A stretch of DNA of 64,000 bases. Source: Photobacterium swingsii. Its GTDB lineage: Bacteria; Pseudomonadota; Gammaproteobacteria; Enterobacterales; Vibrionaceae. The notes below the pieces were generated by a model. It made no database searches and was not told the DNA's origin. It saw nothing but the letters and a program-made list of their open reading frames with translations. The number at the start of each line of letters is the position of its first letter. Position 1 is the first letter of the stretch. This document shows, one piece after another, positions 8,508-17,775 of this stretch. The position numbers and the translations under genes were made by a program. The stretch is taken from positions 1,612,001 to 1,676,000 of the forward strand of contig NZ_AP024852.1 in assembly GCF_024346715.1 (NCBI RefSeq), written 5' to 3'.

Positions 8508-10229
8508 ATGACTAAACTGAAACATCTTACCCTGTTAGTGGGTTGTAGCCTCGTTGCAAGTAGCTTAATCGCAAGTGCTCATGCAATGAATATCCAACCT
8601 GATCCCCTTAATCCAACTGGTTATATTATTTCGCGCGCCGATGTTGAAGCGGTCGAAAAGACGAAAACGGCGGACCCTATGTATGGGGTATGGGCGCAAG
8701 CACTCCGAACACTGCCAAATGTGCAAGTGGAAGCGATTGAGCCTGGCTTAGCAACTAACCCTGTTAACGTTAAGCGTGCTGAGCGTGTTTTTCCTTATGC
8801 GGAGTGGGATTTCCTAACCAAGATGGCTGCGCCAGAATATACCTATACTCGCTTCCTACGTGCGATAGGTAAATTCCCCGCATTTTGTGGTGATTATACT
8901 GATGGCCGAAACGCAGATGCTATTTGTAAGAAGTCTATCGTAACGGCCTTCGCACACTTTGCCCAAGAAACTGGTGGGCACATAGCGAAAGACAACCATT
9001 GGGATAACCCTTTGGGGCTGGAAGAATGGCAGCAAGCGCTTGTGCATGTGCGTGAGATGGGGTGGTCAGAAGGTCAAGTGGGTTATACCACAGGCTGTGG
9101 TCAGAATGATTGGCAAAATAAAAAATGGCCATGTGCTGCTGGGCAAGGGTACTTTGGACGCGGTGCTAAACAGCTCTCTTATCATTTTAACTACGGCGCA
9201 TTCTCTGAAGTTATGTATGATGGGGATGCAAGTGTACTCTTGAATAATCCTGGCTTGGTTGCCGACTCTTGGCTTAATCTCGCTTCTGCCATTTGGTTTT
9301 TCTTAACACCTCAAGCGCCTAAACCAGCCATGCTGCATGTTATTGATCGTACTTGGATACCTTCACAACGTGAAATTGATGCGGGTATAGGTTACGGTTT
9401 TGGTACCACAATTAATGTCATTAATGGTGGTATTGAATGTGGTGAACAAAACAAAGATAAAGGTCAGCCTGTTAACCGTATTCGTTATTGGGAAGGCTTA
9501 TCTTCGTATTATCAAATTCCGATTGAAGCTGATGAAACCAATACGTGCTGGCAGCAAACACCTTATGGTAGCTTAAACCTTAATGGTGCAACAGACGTGC
9601 TATACACCAACTGGGACGGTAACTGGAAATACTACGCTGATCGTCCTGAAGGGTTCTCGTTTGAGTGTTCATTAGTGGGCTTCCAAACAGCATATTCTGC
9701 GCTAGTTGCAGGTGATTATGAGAAGTGTGTGACTAACTTATATGAATCCCATGCAAGTTGGCCTGAAGTACGTGTAGTGGATAAGTTAGATCCACAGCCA
9801 CCTACACCAGGCCCAGATCCCGATCCAACGCCAGGGGAATTTACGCCTTGGGTACCAGGTGAAACCAAAGTCGCTAACGGTGATAAAGTGATTTATCAGA
9901 ACAAGTGCTTTGTAGCAAAGAATAACCCTGGTGTTTGGGATACACCGACACAGCCAAATTGGTTCTGGGATAGCATTCCTTGCGATGGGGCGCCTACACC
10001 AGACCCAAAGCCTGAACCAACCCCAGATCCGACGCCAGACCCAAAACCTGAACCTACGCCTGATCCAACGCCGGGTGAATATATTCAATGGCAGGCTGGT
10101 GTCACGAAAGTAGCAAATGGCGATAAAGTTACAAATGTGGGTAAATGTTTTGTCGCTAAAAATAACCCTGGGGTTTGGGAAACACCAACGGCTTCAAATT
10201 GGTTTTGGGCGGAAGAAGTTTGTAAATAA
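8508..10229 (+). CDS. Secreted GH19 chitinase with two C-terminal chitin-binding modules
   Basis: A 573-residue secreted chitinase that cleaves chitin to oligomers outside the cell. A signal peptide spans residues 1-26 (MTKLKHLTLLVGCSLVASSL...AHA). The catalytic glycoside hydrolase family 19 domain covers about 90-420, with FAHFAQETGGH placing the likely catalytic acid at Glu154, and GYFGRGAKQLSYHFNYGAFS as the second family signature. Two CBM5/12-type modules follow (about 445-492 and 525-573), each with KVANGDKV and CFVAKNNPGVW and aromatic residues for chitin binding. They are joined by a PTPDPKPEP proline-rich linker. AAGGAT precedes the ATG. The two modules share sequence but differ at synonymous positions, so the duplication is not recent. 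A good terminator follows. Confidence 0.93.
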   Translation: MTKLKHLTLLVGCSLVASSLIASAHAMNIQPDPLNPTGYIISRADVEAVEKTKTADPMYGVWAQALRTLPNVQVEAIEPGLATNPVNVKRAERVFPYAEWDFLTKMAAPEYTYTRFLRAIGKFPAFCGDYTDGRNADAICKKSIVTAFAHFAQETGGHIAKDNHWDNPLGLEEWQQALVHVREMGWSEGQVGYTTGCGQNDWQNKKWPCAAGQGYFGRGAKQLSYHFNYGAFSEVMYDGDASVLLNNPGLVADSWLNLASAIWFFLTPQAPKPAMLHVIDRTWIPSQREIDAGIGYGFGTTINVINGGIECGEQNKDKGQPVNRIRYWEGLSSYYQIPIEADETNTCWQQTPYGSLNLNGATDVLYTNWDGNWKYYADRPEGFSFECSLVGFQTAYSALVAGDYEKCVTNLYESHASWPEVRVVDKLDPQPPTPGPDPDPTPGEFTPWVPGETKVANGDKVIYQNKCFVAKNNPGVWDTPTQPNWFWDSIPCDGAPTPDPKPEPTPDPTPDPKPEPTPDPTPGEYIQWQAGVTKVANGDKVTNVGKCFVAKNNPGVWETPTASNWFWAEEVCK

Positions 10230-10273
10230 AACATCGGACTTGATACCAACTAAACGTTAATGAAGTGGTAAGT

Positions 10274-10307
10274 AAAATGGCTTTAAACTGAGTTTAAAGC
10301 CATTTTT
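10274..10307 (+). terminator. Terminator of the chitinase gene
   Basis: AAATGGCTTTAAACT pairs with AGTTTAAAGCCATTT, followed by T residues. Confidence 0.85.
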
Positions 10308-10414
10308 GTTTGTATCTGGTTCTTATATAGAACTAACTAGATCATTGCTCGTACTCTTAAGTAAGCCACTGAGCGCGGCCTTCTTCTGAGCGGCGCTATT
10401 CACTCGACTCAAGG

Positions 10415-12910
10415 TTAGTTTTCACACACAGCATGTTTTTCTAATTTTTCGATTAACACTTCTCGACGAAATGGTTTAGGAAGGTAATCATTCATGCCTG
10501 AATCAAAACAGCGTTGGATGTCATCATCAAGAATGGATGCAGTAAGCGCAATAATGTGCGTGCCACTGAGCTGTTGTTGCTGCTCGAAATCACGGATAGT
10601 CTGTGTTGCTTCAAACCCATCCATAATTGGCATCATGCAATCCATTAATATCAGCGATACCTTCTGGTGTTGCTGCTTAAATATCTCTACAGCTTCTGCA
10701 CCATTATTTGCAATCTCATAGTGGTACCCCAGTTTCTTTAGGTTGATAGAGACGACTTTTTGGTTAACGACGTTATCTTCAACAATTAATACCATGCCAT
10801 TGTGTTCAGAAGAAGAGATTGGTTTTGCTGTTGCTAATTCACCATCCTCATCGAGCTCACTATGACTTAACCTTGCATCGTATGCTTTTGCTGATTTAAT
10901 CAGCGCATCCAAACGGCTACCAAGTAGCGGTAAGGTTATGTAGCCTGCAACTTTATCACCATAATCAGGTTTGTCGGCATTGTTCTGACGTGCGAGCAGT
11001 AGTGGTAGGCGAGGGAACAATTCATGGATTGTATCGACTTCTTTTCCAAAAGCATCGACATCAAGAATGAGGACGGGCTCATGATTGTTTGTGGATATAC
11101 TGCTTTTTGTTACATGGTCATTCACTTGGTTAAGACCTGCAGCGAGATCTTTTGGTGACGTTAATAGGGTAATTGGGTAGCCCAGTGTTTGTAGGTTTTG
11201 CAGAAGTAATTCATCAGCTTTTGGCGAGCAGTAAACAATAGATTTATGCTCATTTTTTTGTACTTTTTTCTCTGGGTCTTTGGCAAGACGGATTGTGAAG
11301 TAGAATTCACATCCTTGGCCCTTTTCCGATGTGATTTCAATGTTACCACCCATCATCTTTATCATTTTGGATGAAATGGCTAACCCGAGGCCCGTACCAC
11401 CATAGGTTGTGGATGTACTGTTACTTTCTTGCTTGAACTCTTCAAAAACCTGGTCATGTTTGCTGCTATCAATGCCTATACCTGTATCTTTAACAGCAAA
11501 GTAAAATTTAAAACTATCGTCATTATGATTAACACGTTGAAGTGTGAAAGTGACAGTGCCTTTTTGAGTGAATTTGATGGCGTTTGATGCGAGATTCATC
11601 ATCACCTGGCGGATTTTTTGTTCATCAGCACGGACATAATCTGGGATATTGGCATCCATATTAATGCGCAAATCGACATTCTTTTGTTGGGCTTTAGGTG
11701 CAATAAGCGCAGCTGTATCGTAAATAATTTCACGAATATCGCAGGTATGGGCATTAACTTCCAAGTGACCTGATTCAATTTTGGAAAGGTCAAGCACATC
11801 GTTAATCAGCATCAGTAATGTTTGGGATGATGAATTAATGGTTGTGAGGTAATCTTTTTGAATCGCTGATAGCTTGGAATCTGCCAGTATTTCTGTCATG
11901 CCAATAATACCGTTCAATGGGGTACGAATTTCATGAGACATGTTGGCAAGGAATGAGCTTTTAGCACGGTTTGCTTTGGTTTCTTTTTCACGGGATCTGA
12001 CAAGCGCTGACTCTAAATTTGATACTGAGCGAATAACAAAACTCAGCACGGCAAGAATGGATAAGCCAAGTAAGCCAGCTAATAGGTTGTGATAGAACAT
12101 GTAATTAGACAGCTTATTTTGTATCAAGCTGGGAATAATATTGTAGAGACTACTTAAATTGGATTCGACGCTATGAATGGTTGCGCGCAGCTTGCCAAGT
12201 TGCCCAGAATTGTGGTCATAGCCGAGTGTTTCAAAATAGCCTTTTAATAGGTAGTAATGGTCTGAAAATTGAGAGAATTGAATCTTGAGCTGTTGGTTGT
12301 TTGTCTGTGTATTTACGCGTTGCTGAAGATTGTCAAAGGCTAGGTCTATTTGTGGAATAAGGGTGGTATCAAAATCTTTAAAAAATGCAATCAGTAAAGA
12401 TTGGAGGTCGATGAGTTGATAAGTCAATTGCTCATCATTAGCCGTAAAGGCAACTCGCTCAAAATCTAACGTTGACTGTTTGAGCTTATCGGCAGCCCCC
12501 GTGTTTTGAGTATCCCCATAAATAAGGTAGACCGTGTCGGTAAGGCGTTTGAATTGCGCTTGGTATGCATCAATGGCAGCCAGCGTGTTGTTATTATTAA
12601 AATCTGCCTTAAGCCTGTGTGCTGCCATATTATCGTCTATTGTCAGTAGGCGGGACTTAATGGCTTTAGCTTCATCTGACATTTTTGCAACGTACTTATT
12701 GTCGTGGCGAGCAAGAAAGTCTTTTTCATGTCGACGCATCATTAGCATCTGCTGGGATGATAATGCAATGTCTAGTTGCAATAGATGAAGTTCGTTTTCT
12801 TCTTTATCCAGTTGGCTGTTGGCGTAAAAGAAAATGAGAACTAAAGCCATAATAATGCCTGTTCCCCAGTAGAGTAGTGTCTGTATTGAATGCGTTTTTG
12901 CTCTGGTCAT
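10415..12910 (-). CDS. Membrane-bound hybrid sensor histidine kinase / response regulator
   Basis: An 831-residue hybrid kinase. A membrane helix at about 10-30 and another at about 273-294 enclose a mostly helical periplasmic sensor domain of 240 residues. The HisKA domain has the H-box SFLANMSHEIRTPLNG (His326). The ATPase domain shows the N-box (MNLASNAIKF), G1 (DTGIGID) and G2 (GGTGLGLAIS). A receiver-like segment without clear acceptor (about 565-690) precedes a true receiver domain with the acceptor at Asp757 (LILMDCMMPIMDGF) and the conserved Lys in YLPKPF. No HPt domain is present, so phosphotransfer to a separate HPt protein is expected. The signal is unknown. It is convergent with the chitinase, and no partner regulator is nearby. 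Confidence 0.9.
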   Translation of the reverse strand: MTRAKTHSIQTLLYWGTGIIMALVLIFFYANSQLDKEENELHLLQLDIALSSQQMLMMRRHEKDFLARHDNKYVAKMSDEAKAIKSRLLTIDDNMAAHRLKADFNNNNTLAAIDAYQAQFKRLTDTVYLIYGDTQNTGAADKLKQSTLDFERVAFTANDEQLTYQLIDLQSLLIAFFKDFDTTLIPQIDLAFDNLQQRVNTQTNNQQLKIQFSQFSDHYYLLKGYFETLGYDHNSGQLGKLRATIHSVESNLSSLYNIIPSLIQNKLSNYMFYHNLLAGLLGLSILAVLSFVIRSVSNLESALVRSREKETKANRAKSSFLANMSHEIRTPLNGIIGMTEILADSKLSAIQKDYLTTINSSSQTLLMLINDVLDLSKIESGHLEVNAHTCDIREIIYDTAALIAPKAQQKNVDLRINMDANIPDYVRADEQKIRQVMMNLASNAIKFTQKGTVTFTLQRVNHNDDSFKFYFAVKDTGIGIDSSKHDQVFEEFKQESNSTSTTYGGTGLGLAISSKMIKMMGGNIEITSEKGQGCEFYFTIRLAKDPEKKVQKNEHKSIVYCSPKADELLLQNLQTLGYPITLLTSPKDLAAGLNQVNDHVTKSSISTNNHEPVLILDVDAFGKEVDTIHELFPRLPLLLARQNNADKPDYGDKVAGYITLPLLGSRLDALIKSAKAYDARLSHSELDEDGELATAKPISSSEHNGMVLIVEDNVVNQKVVSINLKKLGYHYEIANNGAEAVEIFKQQHQKVSLILMDCMMPIMDGFEATQTIRDFEQQQQLSGTHIIALTASILDDDIQRCFDSGMNDYLPKPFRREVLIEKLEKHAVCEN

Positions 12911-13349
12911 TGAGATCTTCCTTGAAACAAAATATATCCCACCTTTAACTTACTAAAATATTCTTGTTTAGTGAGTGCGGAAGGTTGTTGCAGTCAGGTT
13001 TTTTATCAATATGCGAAGTGGGGCATTTATAAATCGGGTAAGTAGGATTACCACTGGTTATGTGGCTTAACTTGTAATGAGCGACGATGTTATGAGTTGT
13101 TGTGGGTGGAGAGCGAAAATTAGTCAGTTGTGGTGCAAAATAGACACAGATACATTTTGTTATGATTAAACACCTCAATGCTCGTAAGCCTTACGTTACG
13201 CTGACATTCAATACTGAACTATCGGCTCTAATACTTCAGTGCGCTAACACCACATCAACGGGTTTGATTAAGAAGAACTTAGCGTGATGTAGGCAGCAAT
13301 TAGTAACGATAAATAAAGCCACAAGGCTGAAGTGCGGCAGGAATTTGGG
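12911..13349. other. Intergenic region
   Basis: This gap of about 440 bp separates the kinase (minus) from the Xre-like gene (plus) and should contain both promoters. The frame at 12945-13178 has no recognisable product. I see no hairpin or RNA gene that I can support. Confidence 0.4.
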
Positions 13350-13715
13350 ATGCAATACACAGAAGAAGATCAACAAATATTACATGACACATGGATGAGC
13401 TATAAAGCGAAAATGCGTGTGACGCAGATTGAAATGGCAAAAAAACTGGGTATGAGTCAGTTGGTTTTTTCCGATATTCTACGAGGGAAACTGCCTTTAG
13501 AGCATAAGTTCGTGAATCAATTTTGTGATTTTATTGGCGTTGACCCTTTGTTAACACTTCCTTCATTACGCAAGAATATAGGAAGTACTAACAATGGCAG
13601 TGTATTGCTTACTAACCGTTTTATTCTAGATGGCGAGATACGCAATGTACGCTACAGCGGTAACCAGCTGATTGTTGAGTATGAACACGGCTCAAGTGAA
13701 ACAAACGCCCTTTAG
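13350..13715 (+). CDS. Small Xre-type helix-turn-helix regulator
   Basis: A 121-residue DNA-binding protein. The start is placed at the ATG at 13350, preceded by CAGGAA at suitable spacing, rather than at the GTG at 13332. An Xre/Cro-type helix-turn-helix occupies about residues 20-65 (TQIEMAKKLGMSQLVFSDIL followed by RGKLPLEHKFVNQFCDFIGV). The C-terminal 50 residues form a short beta-rich region (ILDGEIRNVRYSGNQLIVEY), which may be a dimer or ligand-binding part. It stands alone. Targets cannot be told from the sequence. A terminator with a 10-bp stem follows at 13745. Confidence 0.75.
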   Translation: MQYTEEDQQILHDTWMSYKAKMRVTQIEMAKKLGMSQLVFSDILRGKLPLEHKFVNQFCDFIGVDPLLTLPSLRKNIGSTNNGSVLLTNRFILDGEIRNVRYSGNQLIVEYEHGSSETNAL

Positions 13716-13744
13716 ATTATTGTTTTCGTAACTTTGCAACAACG

Positions 13745-13784
13745 ACCCTTATTCTTTTTTAATTAGAGTAGGGGTTTATTTTTC
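13745..13784 (+). terminator. Terminator of the Xre-like gene
   Basis: ACCCTTATTC pairs with GAGTAGGGGT over ten positions, including G-U pairs in RNA, followed by TTATTTTT. Confidence 0.65.
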
Positions 13785-14093
13785 TATACAAAAATAGCTT
13801 AAACTGTCGGCTATTCATTTATCTCTCATTTATATATTGGGTAAAGTAGAGCTGAATCTATTTTATCTTTGTAGCGATTAGTTACATTTATACTGCCGTG
13901 ATGACGCAGTGATTTATCCAAAGTTCCCCTTCAAACGATAAGTATCAATATTATAGTGTTATATCCATTCCTTTAGTTGATGTCGATTTAAATGCATTGC
14001 TACTATTTAATCAAGAAAGTTGTTTTAATTGGTATATATAACGCTTTTTTATCAATTAAATTAAATCCAATTTAATTCCACGAATATATATTG
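13785..14093. other. AT-rich intergenic region
   Basis: About 310 bp of AT-rich sequence before the prepilin-like gene. I see no gene or structured RNA. It presumably holds the promoter of the following gene. Confidence 0.4.
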
Positions 14094-14594
14094 ATGAATA
14101 TGCATAAAGAGAATGGCTTCACCCTCATAGAGTTAATTGTAGTCATAGTGTTAGTGAGTACATTAAGTCTAATAGCCTGGCCAAGGTTTTTTTCTATACA
14201 AGTCGATAGTCGTATTGCAGCGATGAATGGGCTTAAGGCTTCAATCTTAACTGCAAATGAACAGGTTTTTGGGAAATCAATTATAGAAGGGATCGATAAG
14301 CTCCCAGAGCATAAACTGGTAATAGATAGGAAGAATAATGTAGCTGTCTGGGTGCGGTATGGCTACCCTGTTTGGTTGGGTATGAGTGTACATGAGTTAT
14401 TACATGTGAACTTGGATGAGTGGTTCTATGGCGTCAATTCAGGAAATGAAAAAGAGCACACCCTTAGGTTTGGACTAAGTAAGATATTTAATACACCAAG
14501 AGATCTAATGAGTGATGATGCTAAGAAGTGTTTTGTTGTGGTTAAGAATACCCTAAAAGCAGTTAGTGTAGAGGTCATTTCTGACGAGTGTTAA
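14094..14594 (+). CDS. Type IV prepilin-like protein (pseudopilin)
   Basis: A 166-residue protein with a class III signal: a short charged leader (MNMHKENG) followed by the prepilin peptidase site G^FTLIELIVV with Glu at +5, and a hydrophobic helix to about residue 30. The body is small and soluble, with two cysteines near the C-terminus (KKCFVV and the terminal DEC) that may form the pilin disulfide loop. The ATG at 14094 or at 14100 could both start the protein; neither has a strong ribosome site. No other pilus or type II secretion gene is adjacent, so it is an orphan pilin or minor pseudopilin. The host machinery would have to be elsewhere. Confidence 0.75.
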   Translation: MNMHKENGFTLIELIVVIVLVSTLSLIAWPRFFSIQVDSRIAAMNGLKASILTANEQVFGKSIIEGIDKLPEHKLVIDRKNNVAVWVRYGYPVWLGMSVHELLHVNLDEWFYGVNSGNEKEHTLRFGLSKIFNTPRDLMSDDAKKCFVVVKNTLKAVSVEVISDEC

Positions 14595-14830
14595 ACCTGT
14601 CTCTTTGTGAGGTTAATAAATAAATTGTAGCGCTTGCGATATTTTACTTCTAGGGTTTGTTTTTTACTTCTAATTGTCGGATGAAGCACAATATAGCTTT
14701 TAAAAATAAAGAGTGGAGATAAAAAAGTGCAATTTTGTACTAGTTCGCTATTACAATTTGTTTTTTGATCTGTTACTTTAGTTTTGCACTTAGAGCTATT
14801 ATTACATTTATCATTAGAAGTTGTTAAATA

Positions 14831-15913
14831 ATGAAATTAAAACTATCAGCAGTATTGATCCCAACCCTTTTGTTCGCTGGCCAAGCTTCAGCAATTACCG
14901 TTTATGAAGATGATCAAACGACATTTGATGTAGGTGGTGTATTTGTACTGGATGCCTTTCAACCTAAATGGGGTGATGACGAAATTTTCTCGGCAGGTCG
15001 CAGTATCTTAAATTTTGGTTTTGAACGTCAATTAACTTCAGATACCAGCATAGACGCTAAATTAGAGTGGGATCAGTTTCTTAACTCGCCATCTTCTGGC
15101 AAGGCTAACTTCCGTAACCGCTTAGGTTATGTGACAGTGAAGAATGATACTTTTGGTAGCCTACGTTTTGGTAAACAATGGTCTGCATATCATGATGTTG
15201 CTCGTTACATGGATAACATGGTGATCATCGACCCTGATGCGACACCTATATACTCTGAAGGTACGGATGGTGGATTTGCGGCGACAGGTCGTGGTGATAA
15301 CTTGGCCGCATACCGTTACAGTAAAGATGGTTTGAATGTTTCTGCGCACTACGGTTTTACCAGTACCGATTCGACGTCTACGGTTGATGTGAAACGTGAC
15401 CATAACATTGCGGCGTCAACCAGTTACGATTTTGATTTTGGATTGAGCTTAGGTGTTGCTTACCTAGAAAACAAAGTGAGCGTTACAAGCGGTTCAGTTA
15501 ATGGCCTGAAAGACGGTGATAAGCAAACAGCGACAACCATTGGTGGTCAGTATGTGCGTGGTGGCTTGAAAGTTGCGACAGCGTACACTAAGGGTGAAAA
15601 AATCCATAAAGCAGGTTTGTTAGGTGGTGTTAGTACTGCTGAGTGGGCAGATGCTGATGCGTTCGATGTATATGCGCATTATGTGTTTGAATCGGGCTTC
15701 CGTCCATTTGCTTACGCCTCTAACGTGAACTTCAAAGAAGATGCTCGCGGTATTAACGGTGATCGTCAAGTGTACGCATTAGGTCTTGCTTATTCATTCA
15801 CGCCAGAAACGATTCTTACGTTTGAAGCGAAGCAAAACAAATTGAATGAGTTCAGTGCTAACTCTAGTACCACAGACAATGGCGGCGGTTTTAACTTTGT
15901 CTACTCGTTTTAA
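14831..15913 (+). CDS. Outer membrane porin (general Gram-negative porin family)
   Basis: A 360-residue outer membrane beta-barrel protein. The signal peptide is MKLKLSAVLIPTLLFAGQAS(A), and the sequence ends in GGGFNFVYSF, with the C-terminal phenylalanine required for insertion by the Bam complex. Alternating hydrophobic residues and the NRLGYVTVKNDTFGSLRFGK segment are typical of OmpU/OmpL-type vibrio porins, in which this region leads into the L3 constriction loop. It should let small hydrophilic solutes into the periplasm. The upstream AT-rich 230 bp holds the promoter. A strong terminator follows at 15949. Confidence 0.88.
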   Translation: MKLKLSAVLIPTLLFAGQASAITVYEDDQTTFDVGGVFVLDAFQPKWGDDEIFSAGRSILNFGFERQLTSDTSIDAKLEWDQFLNSPSSGKANFRNRLGYVTVKNDTFGSLRFGKQWSAYHDVARYMDNMVIIDPDATPIYSEGTDGGFAATGRGDNLAAYRYSKDGLNVSAHYGFTSTDSTSTVDVKRDHNIAASTSYDFDFGLSLGVAYLENKVSVTSGSVNGLKDGDKQTATTIGGQYVRGGLKVATAYTKGEKIHKAGLLGGVSTAEWADADAFDVYAHYVFESGFRPFAYASNVNFKEDARGINGDRQVYALGLAYSFTPETILTFEAKQNKLNEFSANSSTTDNGGGFNFVYSF

Positions 15914-15948
15914 TTATTACTAAGTCTTCTCACGGGAAGTCATGGTTA

Positions 15949-15985
15949 AGCCCTCGATGCTAGATAAAGCGTTCGAGGGCTTTTT
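15949..15985 (+). terminator. Terminator of the porin gene
   Basis: AGCCCTCGA ... TCGAGGGCT stem followed by TTTTT. Confidence 0.88.
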
Positions 15986-16028
15986 GATCCTAATAGGAGA
16001 GCAGATCTACGCGGTAGGTAGGAGTCCT

Positions 16029-16868
16029 CTAAATGAAAGTCCCGTTTTGATAGTCTTCAACGGCTTGGTTAATTTCATCCATGCTATTCATTACAAAAGG
16101 GCCGTAGTGCACAACCGGCTCATTGATTGGTGTACCCGCTAACAGTAAAACCCCACTTCGTTCATTGGCTGTTATTGCTAAACTTTCGCCTGTCGATAGC
16201 AAGGTTAAATGTCCTTGTGCGACGGAAATATCGCCAATACTGATTTCCCCTTGATACACATACAACATGGCTTGGAAATCTGGGTTTAAGCATGCTTGCA
16301 TTTTATCATTACTATCTGCTTGCCAGTCGGCTACGGTAAGCGGCACCCCCGTTTGTAGCAGCGGCCCTGTGAGGGTTTCACCATCAATAGTAAGATCACC
16401 TGCAATGATGCGGAGCAGGCTGTTATCACTAAGCTGTTTCTCGGTAATGACATTCGATTGAAAATCGTGATATTGAGGATCTGACATTTTTTTCGAGGCA
16501 GGGAGATTAATCCAAATCTGAAAGCCGTGCAGTTGTTCATTCGCCATGATTGGCATTTCACTATGAACGATCCCTTTACCTGCTGACATCCACTGTGCGC
16601 CGCCACTGCGAAGTTCACCAACATTTCCTAAGTGATCTTTATGCTGGAAATGGCCATTAAGCATATAGGTTAACGTTTCGATACCACGGTGTGGGTGGGG
16701 TGGAAATCCACCGATATAGTCATCAGGTGAGAGTGACTTGAGTTCATCAATCATTAAGAATGGGCTGAAGTGTGGGTTATCAAATCCGTGTACGCGCTGA
16801 ATACGTACACCGTCTCCATCAGATGACGAGTGTGATTTAAGAATTTGATTCACTGTTCGGTAGGCCAT
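16029..16868 (-). CDS. Pirin family protein
   Basis: A 279-residue cupin of the pirin family, often a quercetinase-like or regulatory Fe-binding protein. The metal ligands of the N-terminal cupin are visible in GGFPPHPHRGIETLTYML (two His) and in GKGIVHSEMP (His and Glu). The C-terminal cupin half is present up to the end (MNSMDEINQAVEDYQNG). The biological role in bacteria is unsettled; oxidation-sensing and enzymatic roles have both been reported for the family. The ATG start directly precedes the conserved RTVNQI region. It is a single gene, oriented like the next two. Confidence 0.9.
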   Translation of the reverse strand: MAYRTVNQILKSHSSSDGDGVRIQRVHGFDNPHFSPFLMIDELKSLSPDDYIGGFPPHPHRGIETLTYMLNGHFQHKDHLGNVGELRSGGAQWMSAGKGIVHSEMPIMANEQLHGFQIWINLPASKKMSDPQYHDFQSNVITEKQLSDNSLLRIIAGDLTIDGETLTGPLLQTGVPLTVADWQADSNDKMQACLNPDFQAMLYVYQGEISIGDISVAQGHLTLLSTGESLAITANERSGVLLLAGTPINEPVVHYGPFVMNSMDEINQAVEDYQNGTFI

Positions 16869-16990
16869 ATCTACTCCCTTGAGTCGCTATATAATTCATA
16901 GTGAGAGTGTAGGCTCAGCATAGTGTGAGAAAAAGAGGACTAAAACGAACAGCTTGTTCTAAAAATTTGAATGACTAATTTAAGTCGTGA

Positions 16991-17596
16991 TTATTGCAGT
17001 CGCTGCCAAGCCTCACAGATTGTACGAAACTTAATGGCATCGCCTGCTGGTCTATCAGGGTGCCAGCGTAAAGCAAGTTTTCGCCATTGTTTACGGATTT
17101 GTTGTGGTGTTGCATCGGCAGGTAGTTCAAACAAAGCGAGATCTTCAGGGCGAGCATTTGCGATGCTGATTTCAGCTTCTTGGTGGCCTATATGATCCTG
17201 GTAGCGTCGCCAGAAAGAAGAAAGTAGTTCCTGAATCGTATCACTGTCGGCATTGTAATTTGCCCAGTCTAAATAGTAACTGCGCAGTGGATCATTTATA
17301 TCAATGGTATTCTCTGCTGAGTGCTTATTGGGCATTAAGCAGATGTCCATCGCATGGGCCTGTAGCCATTGCTTAGGTAGCAGCATTTCTTGTAGTTGGT
17401 ACAGCGCATTCATTAATAGGAAGTTACGCTTGAACAAGTCTTTATCGGGATCATCATCCAGCTGAGACCATATACCTTGCTGCTTTAGTTCTTCAGACAG
17501 CGTATGGATCATCCAGCCTTTAGGCTGGTGTTGAAGGATAGAGATCATTGGCCAAATTAGCGGGTTGTCATATTCTGAATACTGATCAATCTGCAT
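16991..17596 (-). CDS. DnaJ-related protein with C-terminal J domain
   Basis: A 201-residue protein. The N-terminal two thirds (NPLIWPMISILQHQPKGWMI ... KRNFLLMNALYQLQEMLLP) match the DNAJ-related N-terminal region found in vibrios and relatives. The C-terminal 50 residues form a J domain with LALRWHPDRPAGD, which carries the HPD tripeptide needed to stimulate DnaK ATPase. It is likely a specialised DnaK co-chaperone in the cytoplasm; its client is unknown. It ends with the J domain, with no Gly/Phe linker or zinc centre, so it is not a full DnaJ. Confidence 0.85.
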   Translation of the reverse strand: MQIDQYSEYDNPLIWPMISILQHQPKGWMIHTLSEELKQQGIWSQLDDDPDKDLFKRNFLLMNALYQLQEMLLPKQWLQAHAMDICLMPNKHSAENTIDINDPLRSYYLDWANYNADSDTIQELLSSFWRRYQDHIGHQEAEISIANARPEDLALFELPADATPQQIRKQWRKLALRWHPDRPAGDAIKFRTICEAWQRLQ

Positions 17597-17730
17597 AAAT
17601 GTTCTTCTTGTTTATTCTTGTTTTTATCTGACTATTAGTGACTAGCTTACAAATAACATACTAACTTACACCCTATAACTCTAGCAGACTTGTGCTTTCC
17701 CTTGATACCGATTACTGAAATTTGGCTACA

Positions 17731-17755
17731 AAAAAGGCCATCAAATGATGGCCTT
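17731..17755 (-). terminator. Terminator of sdaC
   Basis: AAGGCCATCA-TTT-GATGGCCTT hairpin on the minus strand followed by a T-run. Confidence 0.85.
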
Positions 17756-17775
17756 AGTATTGTTTGTCTTAAACC